Assembly (NCBI GenBank): GCA_002747055.1
Contig: PDSQ01000026.1
Location: forward strand, 62,001 to 126,000
Reading direction: 5' to 3'
Length of the DNA: 64,000 bases
Source: Gammaproteobacteria bacterium
GTDB taxonomy: Bacteria; Pseudomonadota; Gammaproteobacteria; Pseudomonadales; Oleiphilaceae
Part shown: in pieces, positions 53,346 to 64,000 of the stretch
Layout: each line of letters starts with the position of its first letter
Numbering within the stretch: the first letter of the stretch is position 1
Program-made: the position numbers and the translations under genes
The notes under the pieces: model-generated
Told to the model about the DNA's origin: nothing
Databases searched by the model: none
What the model saw: the letters and a program-made list of their open reading frames with translations, nothing else

Positions 53346-54257
53346 ATGCCACAAACCGTTGACAACGCCCTGAACGAGGTAAATCAGATTTTATTGGGCA
53401 AAGAGCAACAGGTAAAACTTGCATTTACCTGCTTGCTGGCCTCTGGCCATTTATTGCTGGAAGACATTCCCGGACTGGGTAAAACCACCTTGTCTCATAC
53501 GTTAGCCAAAGTGCTGGGGCTAACCTACCAACGGATCCAGTTTACCAGCGACCTGCTACCCTCGGACGTTCTCGGTGTCTCGGTTTTCGAAAAAGACAGT
53601 GGAAAATTTCACTTCTTGCGCGGCCCGATATTTTCTCAACTTTTATTAGCTGATGAGATAAACCGCGCCACCCCCAAAGCACAGAGTGCTCTGCTTGAAG
53701 CAATGGAAGAAAACCAGGTGACAACTGAAGGTGAAACCAGACCGCTACCCTCGCCGTTCTTCGTCATTGCCACGCAAAATCCGCTGGAGCAAGCCGGTAC
53801 CTACCCATTACCCGAATCTCAACTTGACCGTTTTTTAATGCGATTGCATCTGGGGTATCCGCCACCTCATGCCGAACTGTATCTGCTAAAAGGCAAAGAC
53901 AGACGGTCAATGATAGACGAGCTGCAAACCTGCATCACCCCTAAGCAACTTCGCGACCATCAGCGATGCTGTGACGCGGTGACGGCTTCAGACACGCTTT
54001 TGGCCTACTTAATGCGCCTTGTCAACTACACCAGAGAATCACCGGAATTCAATACCGGCTTGTCACCCAGAGGCGGGCTTGCGCTACTCAAGGCGGCAAA
54101 AGCATGGGCGTTTATGCACGACCGTGATTATGTGCTTCCGGAAGACATACAAATTGTACTGCCTTCCGTTGTCATACACCGGGTTGGAACACAACGCAGT
54201 TTCGATCCAAACTCGAATATAATAGATAAACTGTTATCGGAGGTAACGCTCTACTGA
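53346..54257 (+). CDS. MoxR-family AAA ATPase
   Basis: GHLLLEDIPGLGKTTLSHTLAKVLGLTYQRIQFTSDLLPSDVLGVSVF; LLADEINRATPKAQSALLEAMEE; ATQNPLEQAGTYPLPESQLDRFLM. Confidence 0.95.
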   Translation: MPQTVDNALNEVNQILLGKEQQVKLAFTCLLASGHLLLEDIPGLGKTTLSHTLAKVLGLTYQRIQFTSDLLPSDVLGVSVFEKDSGKFHFLRGPIFSQLLLADEINRATPKAQSALLEAMEENQVTTEGETRPLPSPFFVIATQNPLEQAGTYPLPESQLDRFLMRLHLGYPPPHAELYLLKGKDRRSMIDELQTCITPKQLRDHQRCCDAVTASDTLLAYLMRLVNYTRESPEFNTGLSPRGGLALLKAAKAWAFMHDRDYVLPEDIQIVLPSVVIHRVGTQRSFDPNSNIIDKLLSEVTLY

Positions 54258-54313
54258 CGACGCAATTGGCGACACCATTTACCACCGAGAGTGAACGACG
54301 AGGGCTTGAATAA

Positions 54314-55345
<1,032 letters not shown>

Positions 55346-55357
55346 AGAGAGTTGCTC

Positions 55358-56056
55358 ATGGAAGAGCCGATTTGGCTGGATCAAGACATATGGTTCCCCA
55401 AGCCTGACCATGCGATGACCAATCCCAATGGCCTGTTGGCGGCCGGAGGCGATCTCAGTACCGAACGACTTTTATTTGCTTACGCCAATGGCATATTCCC
55501 CTGGTATGAGGAGTGTCAGCCAATACTATGGTGGTCGCCTAATCCTCGGTGCATTATCATACCGGATGAATTACATATTTCGCGTTCTATGCGAAAACAT
55601 CTCAACAAACGCGAGTATACCGTCCGTATCGACACACAATTTGAACAGGTTATCTCACACTGTGCCTCGCCCAGAGGGTACAGCGACAAAACCTGGATCA
55701 CAGACGCCATGATTCAGGCGTATACGCAACTGCACAATCAGGGGCATTGCCATTGTTTCGAAGTATTTCACGGAAACAAATTAGTCGGGGGCCTTTATGG
55801 CATCGCGATTGGCCCCTGTTTTTTTGGCGAATCCATGTTTTCACTTGCGACAAATGCTTCAAAAGTTGCATTCATATACCTGGTCAAACAACTTGAATGT
55901 TGGGGCTTCAGCTTAATTGACTGCCAACTGGAAAACGATCACTTGTTGACAATGGGATGCAAGTCTATCCCCAGAAGCACTTTTTTATCTATACTTGACG
56001 AAGAAATCAAGAAACCACCACCTGGCAATACATGGAAACTGACTTGGCAATGGTAA
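55358..56056 (+). CDS. aat: Leucyl/phenylalanyl-tRNA-protein transferase
   Basis: FPWYEECQPILWWSPNPRCII; GGLYGIAIGPCFFGESMFS. Confidence 0.97.
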   Translation: MEEPIWLDQDIWFPKPDHAMTNPNGLLAAGGDLSTERLLFAYANGIFPWYEECQPILWWSPNPRCIIIPDELHISRSMRKHLNKREYTVRIDTQFEQVISHCASPRGYSDKTWITDAMIQAYTQLHNQGHCHCFEVFHGNKLVGGLYGIAIGPCFFGESMFSLATNASKVAFIYLVKQLECWGFSLIDCQLENDHLLTMGCKSIPRSTFLSILDEEIKKPPPGNTWKLTWQW

Positions 56057-56145
56057 CCAACCACATAAAACACCAGGATCAAGAACGTGGAAGTCAAGAT
56101 CAACGGAATCGACACCAAGACTGCCCGTATCGAGGGATTTAACGT

Positions 56146-56859
56146 ATGGGCGATCTGTCTGGCCTGCACAGCTTGGTGTTCTACGCTACGCCTGAGCACG
56201 ACTGCGGCTATTTGCCGGAAAAAAAGGCTACGACACTTTTCGTTGACCCTAGCGCATCGATAGATAACGAAACCTATACCCAACTGACCCGCGCCGGCTT
56301 TCGCCGCAGTGGTAACTACTATTACAAACCCATCTGTACCGATTGTATCGCTTGCATACCGGCCCGCATACCTTGCGCCAACTATTCACTTAGCAAATCC
56401 AACAAACGGCTTGTCAAAAAACACAAAGAAACACATACCATAGTCAGACAACCAGAATTCAGGGAAGAGCACTACCGTTTGTACGAGCAGTACATCAATC
56501 AAAAACATCGGGATGGAGACATGTATCCGCCATCGCGAGAGCAATACCAGTCATTTATAATTGAAACACCAAAATCGACACAGTTTATCGAGTTTTGGCA
56601 AAATGGTTGCCTGATATCAGTAGCGGTGATCGACCAACTACAGGACGGAATTTCCGCCATTTACACTTTCTATGACCCGGACTATGACAGGATCAGCCCC
56701 GGCAAGTACGCGATATTATGGCAAATTGCCTACACCCAGCAACTGAACAAACCCTATTTATACTTGGGATATTGGATAAAAAACTGCCGAAAGATGAGCT
56801 ACAAAACTGACTTTCGACCCATCGAGCTATTGGTAAAAGACAGATGGACTCGAATCTAG
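56146..56859 (+). CDS. bpt: Aspartate/glutamate leucyltransferase (ATE/Bpt family arginyltransferase homologue)
   Basis: GFRRSGNYYYKPICTDCIACIPARIPC; AIYTFYDPDYDRISPGKYAILWQI; YLYLGYWIKNCRKMSYKTDFRP. Confidence 0.95.
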   Translation: MGDLSGLHSLVFYATPEHDCGYLPEKKATTLFVDPSASIDNETYTQLTRAGFRRSGNYYYKPICTDCIACIPARIPCANYSLSKSNKRLVKKHKETHTIVRQPEFREEHYRLYEQYINQKHRDGDMYPPSREQYQSFIIETPKSTQFIEFWQNGCLISVAVIDQLQDGISAIYTFYDPDYDRISPGKYAILWQIAYTQQLNKPYLYLGYWIKNCRKMSYKTDFRPIELLVKDRWTRI

Positions 56860-57015
56860 CGCTCTGCCTCATCTCAATCTGTCTCACCCAATGGTTTAAA
56901 TCAATCTTTCGCACAACGATCGAGGCTTTCAATTGCAATCGTTTACTGTTATATTGCCCGCCGTTTGACCAAACGTCCAAACTGGATCACGTTATTTCAT
57001 TGGGGTTTTTACTTA

Positions 57016-57234
57016 ATGTCGAAAGAAGATGTAATTGAAATGGAAGGCACCATTATTGACACCCTTCCAAACACAATGTTCCGAGTTGAACTAGAAAATG
57101 GCCACATTGTAACCGCTCATATTTCAGGAAAAATGAGAAAGAACTACATCAGAATCCTGACTGGCGATAAAGTGAAAGTTGAAATGACACCTTACGACTT
57201 AAGTAAAGGTCGCATTGTGTACAGAGCAAAATAA
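57016..57234 (+). CDS. infA: Translation initiation factor IF-1
   Basis: [70 protein letters not shown]. Confidence 0.98.
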   Translation: MSKEDVIEMEGTIIDTLPNTMFRVELENGHIVTAHISGKMRKNYIRILTGDKVKVEMTPYDLSKGRIVYRAK

Positions 57235-57273
57235 TCACCGGTAGATTCTCTTAGAATAGAGTACTTTTGGGTA

Positions 57274-57296
57274 GCGTACTTTCAGATCGAGTACGC
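57274..57296. repeat. Short inverted repeat between convergent infA and clpA
   Basis: GCGTACT-TTCAGATCG-AGTACGC. Confidence 0.4.
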
Positions 57297-57299
57297 TTG

Positions 57300-59591
57300 T
57301 CAGTCAACCGGTTCCGCCTCGTGCTGCTCACATTCGTAAACGATATCGCCATCACGTACCAAAATACGAACTTCGCCACCACCTTCGGACAATTCACCAA
57401 ACAAAATCTCTTCTGCCAGCGGCTTTTTGAGCTTTTCCTGAATCAGCCTGGCCATTGGCCGCGCTCCCATTTTCTCATCGTAGCCATGGTCGGCGAACCA
57501 TAACTTGGCCTCTTCATCGACATGCAATACCACTCGCTTGTCATCCAACAAGGCCTGCAGCTCGACGATAAATTTATCTACCACATGAGCGATAATTTTT
57601 CGACTTAACGAAGCAAACTGAATGATGGAATCCAGACGGTTACGGAATTCGGGAGAAAACAGTTTGTTCAATGTCTCCATCCCGTCAGTGCTATGATCTT
57701 GCTCGCTAAATCCTATCGAACGTCGGCCTATCACGTCAGCACCGGCATTGGTCGTCATAACCAATACCACATGTCTGAAATCCGCTTTCCGACCATTGTT
57801 ATCGGTCAAGGTTCCATGATCCATTACCTGCAATAAGAGATTAAACACCTCTGGATGGGCTTTCTCAATCTCATCGAGAAGCAATACACAGTGTGGATTC
57901 TTGCTGATTGCCTCAGTTAAAAGGCCCCCTTGATCGTACCCGACATACCCGGGCGGTGCACCGATCAATCTCGACACTGTATGACGTTCCATGTACTCCG
58001 ACATATCGAAGCGAACCAGTTCAACACCCAATACTTTAGCCAACTGTTTGGTCACCTCTGTTTTACCGACACCTGTGGGACCTGCAAACAAAAATGCGCC
58101 ATCAGGCTTATCGGCCGATTTCAAGCCTGCCCTCGAAAGCTTGATGGCAGTAGACAATGCAGAGATCGCCTCGTCCTGACCAAATACCACCATTTTTAGA
58201 TCACGCTCGATATTCCGTAAGAGATCCTTATCGGAAACCGAAACACTTTTGGGTGGGATACGCGCGATACTGGCTACGATATCCTCAATCGCAGATACAC
58301 CAATCACTTTTTTACGTTTCGACTGCGACTTCAATCGCTGACTGGCACCCGCTTCATCTATAACATCGATCGCCTTATCCGGCATATGACGATCGGTAAT
58401 ATACTTTTCTGCCAATTCTGCAGCGGCTCTGAGGGCTTTGTCGGTGTACTTGAGTTCGTGATGCTGTTCAAACTGAGACTTCAACCCCTTGAGTATCAAA
58501 TAGGTATCATCTACATCGGGCTCCATCACATCGATTTTCTGAAAGCGTCTCGCCAACGCACTGTCTTTTTCAAATATTCCGCGGAACTCGGTAAAGGTGG
58601 TTGAACCAATACATCTAATACCACCAGAACTCAACAAAGGTTTCAACAGGTTAGATGCATCCATAACACCGCCCGACGCCGACCCGGCTCCGATAATGGT
58701 ATGAATTTCATCTATAAACAGGATGGCGTGTTCCTGTTTTTTCAATTCGGCGAGCAACGCTTTAAAACGCTTCTCGAAATCCCCGCGATACTTGGTACCG
58801 GCCAACAACGCGCCCAGATCCAGCGAATAAACGACTGCATCGGAAATCACGTCAGGCACGTTCTTCTCGACAATCTGCTTGGCCAAGCCCTCAGCGATTG
58901 CCGTTTTGCCAACTCCAGCTTCACCGACCAATAGCGGGTTGTTTTTACGCCTGCGAGAAAGAATTTGTACAACCCGTTCCACTTCTTTTTCTCGGCCGAT
59001 CAGCGGGTCAATTCTTCCGACACGCGCCTGCTCATTCAAATCTGAGGCATAAACTTCGAGCGGATTACTGGAACCGTTTTCCTCGACGTTGTCCTCCGCA
59101 CCTTCGGCAGGACCCGCACCCGCTGATGAGTCGCTGTCAGCATTTCCTGGTGCTTTGGATATACCATGAGAAATAAAATTCACTACGTCGATACGGGCAA
59201 TACCTTGCTTCTTCAACACATAGACAGCCTGGCTTTCCTGTTCACTGAAAATAGCAACCAGCACATTGGCTCCGGTCACCTCCTTTTTGCCGGAAGACTG
59301 CACATGAAAAACCGCACGCTGAAGCACCCTCTGAAAGCCCAATGTCGGCTGGGTCTCACGCTCCCTATCCTCAACAGGAATCAATGGTGTTGTCGAATCG
59401 ACAAATTCGGTTAACTCTCGATGCAGCTTATAAACATCGGCACCGCACTCAGTCAGTACTTTCAACGCTGCACCATTATCCAACAACGCAAGCAACAAAT
59501 GTTCGACGGTCATAAACTCATGCCGCTTGTCGCGAGCACTTTTGAACGCTGTATTCAATGTGTATTCGAGGTCTTTACTCAACATATTCAC
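57300..59591 (-). CDS. clpA: ATP-dependent Clp protease ATP-binding subunit ClpA
   Basis: N domain [37 protein letters not shown]; two AAA Walker motifs [30 protein letters not shown]; adjacent clpS. Confidence 0.97.
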   Translation of the reverse strand: MNMLSKDLEYTLNTAFKSARDKRHEFMTVEHLLLALLDNGAALKVLTECGADVYKLHRELTEFVDSTTPLIPVEDRERETQPTLGFQRVLQRAVFHVQSSGKKEVTGANVLVAIFSEQESQAVYVLKKQGIARIDVVNFISHGISKAPGNADSDSSAGAGPAEGAEDNVEENGSSNPLEVYASDLNEQARVGRIDPLIGREKEVERVVQILSRRRKNNPLLVGEAGVGKTAIAEGLAKQIVEKNVPDVISDAVVYSLDLGALLAGTKYRGDFEKRFKALLAELKKQEHAILFIDEIHTIIGAGSASGGVMDASNLLKPLLSSGGIRCIGSTTFTEFRGIFEKDSALARRFQKIDVMEPDVDDTYLILKGLKSQFEQHHELKYTDKALRAAAELAEKYITDRHMPDKAIDVIDEAGASQRLKSQSKRKKVIGVSAIEDIVASIARIPPKSVSVSDKDLLRNIERDLKMVVFGQDEAISALSTAIKLSRAGLKSADKPDGAFLFAGPTGVGKTEVTKQLAKVLGVELVRFDMSEYMERHTVSRLIGAPPGYVGYDQGGLLTEAISKNPHCVLLLDEIEKAHPEVFNLLLQVMDHGTLTDNNGRKADFRHVVLVMTTNAGADVIGRRSIGFSEQDHSTDGMETLNKLFSPEFRNRLDSIIQFASLSRKIIAHVVDKFIVELQALLDDKRVVLHVDEEAKLWFADHGYDEKMGARPMARLIQEKLKKPLAEEILFGELSEGGGEVRILVRDGDIVYECEQHEAEPVD

Positions 59592-59606
59592 TACCTCAGT
59601 ATCAAG

Positions 59607-59972
59607 TCAGTCTGCTCTTTCAATTTCACAGAGCAATGGATGCTCACAGTCAGAAGAATATTGATTCACCAGAGCAGCTTTAGTTTCTGCTATATCCCTC
59701 GTAAAAACACCACACACAGCACGACCCTGCGTATGAACGGCCAGCATTGTCTGCGTCGCCTTTTCTTCGTTCATGTTAAAAAATTTCATCAACACTTCCA
59801 CCACAAAATCCATTGGGGTGAAATCATCGTTCAATAACAGTACTCTAAAAAGCGATGGCTTTTTGATCTTTGGTTTTTGTTGCCCGACAACAACTTCCTG
59901 CTCGAAATCAGGCTCACTACCTTGATCACCCTGTTGGTTCAATATTAGTAGACTTTTTTTGAAATTACTCAT
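59607..59972 (-). CDS. clpS: ATP-dependent Clp protease adaptor ClpS
   Basis: [57 protein letters not shown]. Confidence 0.97.
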   Translation of the reverse strand: MSNFKKSLLILNQQGDQGSEPDFEQEVVVGQQKPKIKKPSLFRVLLLNDDFTPMDFVVEVLMKFFNMNEEKATQTMLAVHTQGRAVCGVFTRDIAETKAALVNQYSSDCEHPLLCEIERAD

Positions 59973-60446
59973 GGTATCCAATTAAATTTTGCCCACATTC
60001 AAAGTGACTCACATTCATGAAAAACAGGACAATCCTAACGCCCCCCAGATATCTCGTTATTACCCGACACTTCCCTGAAATCCTTACCAGCGAGTACCAA
60101 CGGATTTCCCGCAACCCATGACGCTAACTACATTCTACTCAAAGCCGGTGACAAGACAAATCCTGCAACCGCATTAGTTCAAAATATGAACAGAAATAAC
60201 CAAAAAAAACGTCAAAATATAGTCTTTTGACAAATTAATGAAAAAAAAAGAGGGTTGTAACACCAAATACAGCCACAAACCCAACCACAACTCTTGACTA
60301 AGCAGACCTAATAGTAAAAAGTAAGGGTAAAAATAATTAAATCAAGACAACGATAGCAACTCAGTCACCAAAATAATAAAAAACATAATCATAAAAATAG
60401 ATGAAATCATTCATCAAATGCAGAAAAACAATAAGGGAGTCCGGAT

Positions 60447-60758
60447 ATGCCAAGAGGTAAAGTCAAATGGTTCAATAACGCAAAGGGCTACGGTTTCATC
60501 ATCGAGGAAGGTGAAACCGAGGATTTATTCGCGCACTTTTCGTCTATCCAAATTGAAGGATACAAAACCCTCAAAGCAGGGCAAACTGTGACTTTCGAGA
60601 AACAGCCAAGCAGTAAGGGTACGCACGCCGTCAACATTTGTCCGGTACCGGAAGAAACAACGAAACAGACAAGCCCGGATTCTGAACCCAAACAAGCCGA
60701 ATTAGAAACGCCAGACAATATCTATGAACTTGAGTCTAAAAAAGCCGTAGGTGCATAG
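60447..60758 (+). CDS. cspD: Cold-shock domain protein (CspD-like, with C-terminal extension)
   Basis: GKVKWFNNAKGYGFIIEEGETEDLFAHFSSIQIEGYKTLKAGQTVTFE; divergent from clpS as in other gammaproteobacteria. Confidence 0.88.
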   Translation: MPRGKVKWFNNAKGYGFIIEEGETEDLFAHFSSIQIEGYKTLKAGQTVTFEKQPSSKGTHAVNICPVPEETTKQTSPDSEPKQAELETPDNIYELESKKAVGA

Positions 60759-60970
60759 ACGACTTCTGCTGGTTCTCGGTCAACACAGGTAACGATTCGC
60801 TTGCGAACTGCATTTGGTAGTCGGTTCTTTGTATTGAAAACAGACTGATAGTCTGTCGATAGCGGAAGCTGATGCATCGATGACAGAACCGACAAGCGGC
60901 TGTTTGACCACCGACTGATTTAATGGTTTACATCGCTAAACCATGCCCTTGGCTGTCTGCAACCGTACCC

Positions 60971-61603
60971 ATGCCACGAATCGTTTTATTTAACAAACCT
61001 TACAATGTACTGTCCCAGTTTACCGATCCCCAGGGGCGTGACACGCTCGCCAAATATATCAGCGACAAAGACTTGCACCTTTGCGGTCGCCTCGATTATG
61101 ACTCTGAAGGCTTACTGTTGCTCAGCGACTCCGGACGACTTCAGCACCTTATCGCCCATCCTCACAACAAAAAATACAAAAGGTACTGGGTGCAAGTGGA
61201 AGGAATCATTAACGATGATGCGATCAACCGGCTAAAAACCGGCGTGCTACTCAACGATGGTATGACACTACCCGCGCAAGCACGCCAAATCCCTCCACCT
61301 CCGGTCTGGACCAGAAACCCTCCCATTCGCGTTAGAAAAACAGTGCAAGACAGCTGGATAGAATTGGCTATCAGGGAAGGTAAAAACAGGCAAGTAAGAA
61401 GAATGACGGCAGCGGTCGGTTTTCCCACACTAAGACTGATCCGATATCAAATCGACCAATGGCAACTGGGTAGCCTGCAGCCTGGTGAATTGATTGGCAA
61501 ACCTATTAACCTGCCTGCCAAACCAAAAACGCCATTGAGAATGCAACCCAGTAGCAAACAACATTCGCGTGCAGCACGAAAGCATCGAAACAACCCAGAG
61601 TAA
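60971..61603 (+). CDS. rluE: 23S rRNA pseudouridine synthase, RsuA/RluE type
   Basis: RIVLFNKPYNVLSQFTD; CGRLDYDSEGLLLLSDSG; REGKNRQVRRMTAAVGFPTLRLIR. Confidence 0.92.
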   Translation: MPRIVLFNKPYNVLSQFTDPQGRDTLAKYISDKDLHLCGRLDYDSEGLLLLSDSGRLQHLIAHPHNKKYKRYWVQVEGIINDDAINRLKTGVLLNDGMTLPAQARQIPPPPVWTRNPPIRVRKTVQDSWIELAIREGKNRQVRRMTAAVGFPTLRLIRYQIDQWQLGSLQPGELIGKPINLPAKPKTPLRMQPSSKQHSRAARKHRNNPE

Positions 61604-61734
61604 CCAAACCTGAAACTGGCGATTTCTGCCGTCAAATGGCCGTCTTTGCGCTTTGATCAGGCTCGCTATTTCGCTGACATGAAGAATAGTGTTAAGATTA
61701 TTCGCTTGATTCCCAGGTAATCAGGACAAATTCA

Positions 61735-62826
61735 TTGGCCCAACACGTTATTGTCGGAATGTCAGGTGGTGTCGACTCCTCGGTTTCAGCCTTGCTATTA
61801 AAGGAGCAAGGCTACCATGTGGCAGGCCTGTTTATGAAAAATTGGGACGAGGACGATGGCACGGCGTATTGCACGGCACAGCAAGACCTGGCCGATGCTC
61901 AGGCAGTTGCAGACCAAATAGGAATCAAGTTGCATAGTGCCAATTTCGCTGCCGAGTATTGGGATCGCGTTTTCGAACACTTTATCGAAGAGTACAAGGC
62001 AGGCAGAACACCTAACCCGGATGTTCTATGCAATAAAGAAATCAAGTTTAAAGCATTCCTGGATTACGCCATTACACTTGGTGCAGACCGTATCGCCACC
62101 GGCCATTATGTCCGCAAAAAAGAAATCGACGGCAAGACCTGCCTGCTCAAAGGACTCGATGCAAATAAAGACCAAAGCTATTTCTTGCACTCAGTCGATC
62201 GATCCAGAATCGAAAAAGCCCTGTTCCCCATCGGCGACCTGGAAAAGTCACAAGTGAGGAAACTAGCGGAACGACATCGATTAAAAACGTTCAACAAAAA
62301 AGACAGTACGGGTATTTGCTTTATCGGCGAGCGCAAGTTTCGCGACTTTCTGAAACGATATATTCCGGCACAACCGGGAAAGATAGTGACATTGGAAGGT
62401 GACGTTATCGGAACCCATCAGGGATTGATGTACCACACCATCGGTCAGCGCCAGGGCCTGGGCATCGGTGGGCTTGACGGCTATAGTGAAGCGCCCTGGT
62501 TTGTCGCCGATAAAAATCTACAACGAAATGAACTGATCGTTGTGCAGGGGACAGACCACCCGGCATTGTTCAAGTCCGGGTTGTTTGCTTCACGAATAAC
62601 GTGGCTAGACGGCAAAGGCCCCGATTGTCCGGCGAAGCTGAAGGGTAAAATCCGATACCGTCAAGCCGACCAGGCATGCACGCTAGACCGCAGCGAGGAT
62701 GGCCGATATAAAGTAACCTTTGCAGATAAACAAAGAGCCATTACACCAGGGCAATCCATCGTGTTTTATGACCAGGATATCTGTTTAGGTGGTGGCGTAA
62801 TAGAAGACACCACCGACGAGCGATAG
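61735..62826 (+). CDS. mnmA: tRNA-specific 2-thiouridylase MnmA (TTG start)
   Basis: [73 protein letters not shown]. Confidence 0.97.
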   Translation: MAQHVIVGMSGGVDSSVSALLLKEQGYHVAGLFMKNWDEDDGTAYCTAQQDLADAQAVADQIGIKLHSANFAAEYWDRVFEHFIEEYKAGRTPNPDVLCNKEIKFKAFLDYAITLGADRIATGHYVRKKEIDGKTCLLKGLDANKDQSYFLHSVDRSRIEKALFPIGDLEKSQVRKLAERHRLKTFNKKDSTGICFIGERKFRDFLKRYIPAQPGKIVTLEGDVIGTHQGLMYHTIGQRQGLGIGGLDGYSEAPWFVADKNLQRNELIVVQGTDHPALFKSGLFASRITWLDGKGPDCPAKLKGKIRYRQADQACTLDRSEDGRYKVTFADKQRAITPGQSIVFYDQDICLGGGVIEDTTDER

Positions 62827-62859
62827 TAAACACAACGAAACCAAACGGAGCACACCACC

Positions 62860-63492
62860 TTGAGCCACACTCTGGCAGATCAGACTCTCGCACTCGCCGG
62901 TATTTTTCAGGCCGCTGCATTGGTGCGTCAAATTGCCCATAACGGAAGCTGTCACCCGATATCATTTGAAACCTCGATCAAGAGTATTTACATTCAGAAT
63001 CCGGAAACCACCATTGATGTCTATGGCTCACATCAGAACCTCAATTTCGGCTTGCACGAACTTCTCGATACACTTGACCAGGATAGCCAAAAGCAAAAAG
63101 TTGAAGTAATCCGCTACGTCTTGAACCTGATTCATCTTGAAAACAAACTCAAAAAAAACCCCGAATTGCTCGATATCATTGGTAAGCGAATTGGTCAAGC
63201 ACGAGAGCAACTAAAGCACTTCGACCTTCAGCACAGCAATGTGATAAAGAATCTGGCATCCATTTATACCGATACCATCAGCACATTCAACCTGAGAATT
63301 CAGGTAACCGGAAAACCTCAACACCTGAAAATCAATGACAACGCGGATAGAATCCGCGCGCTATTGCTGGCCGGTATACGCTCCGCTATGCTCTGGAGGC
63401 AACTGGGGGGTAGGCGATGGCAGTTGATTTTCAGAAGAAAAGCGGTCTGGCAGAAGGCCAGAAAAATCGTCAAAACCAATCTTAGTCCCTGA
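62860..63492 (+). CDS. hflD: High frequency lysogenization protein HflD homologue (TTG start)
   Basis: QTLALAGIFQAAALVRQIAHNG; IRALLLAGIRSAMLWRQLGGRRWQLIFRRK; between mnmA and purB. Confidence 0.93.
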   Translation: MSHTLADQTLALAGIFQAAALVRQIAHNGSCHPISFETSIKSIYIQNPETTIDVYGSHQNLNFGLHELLDTLDQDSQKQKVEVIRYVLNLIHLENKLKKNPELLDIIGKRIGQAREQLKHFDLQHSNVIKNLASIYTDTISTFNLRIQVTGKPQHLKINDNADRIRALLLAGIRSAMLWRQLGGRRWQLIFRRKAVWQKARKIVKTNLSP

Positions 63493-63507
63493 TGACATTG
63501 CGGCTAA

Positions 63508-64000
<493 letters not shown>

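Noticed and set aside
60180-60440. A-rich long intergenic region between clpS and cspD as possible mobile element or hidden gene
   Set aside because: No ORF, terminal repeats or target duplication seen; best explained as divergent promoters and a cold-shock 5' UTR.

Overview
The window is a gammaproteobacterial chromosomal segment that is almost entirely protein-coding. Most of it is conserved housekeeping synteny: minCDE; prmC-prfA-hemA; TPR lipoprotein-lolB-ispE-tRNAGln-prs-rplY-pth-ychF-tRNAMet; prpB-prpC-acnD-prpF; murB-LMW phosphatase-kdsB-trm112-lpxK-msbA-exbD-exbB-comEC; lolD/lolC-E; trxB-aat-bpt-infA-clpA-clpS-cspD; rluE-mnmA-hflD-purB. I saw no prophage, intact IS element, rRNA operon or CRISPR array. 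The observation I rate highest is a two-gene unit of an enlarged, divergent GltB-like glutamate synthase (1820 aa, with extra segments and altered Fe-S cysteine spacing). It is followed 25 bp later by a CysJ-type diflavin reductase, with no gltD and no cysI nearby, which suggests an alternative electron donor for a glutamate synthase-like enzyme. Other points for follow-up: a LexA-box-like palindrome upstream of minC; a histidine-kinase-like protein that has lost its catalytic residues; a hybrid kinase with a D-to-E receiver, encoded with a paralogous receiver and an SLC13 transporter; a histone-H1-like tail fused to DUF2934; a TrpRS of a divergent type next to an apparent Rpn-nuclease remnant; and an inverted repeat upstream of a regulator-less methylcitrate operon. 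All calls come from reading sequence and motifs; no database searches were run.
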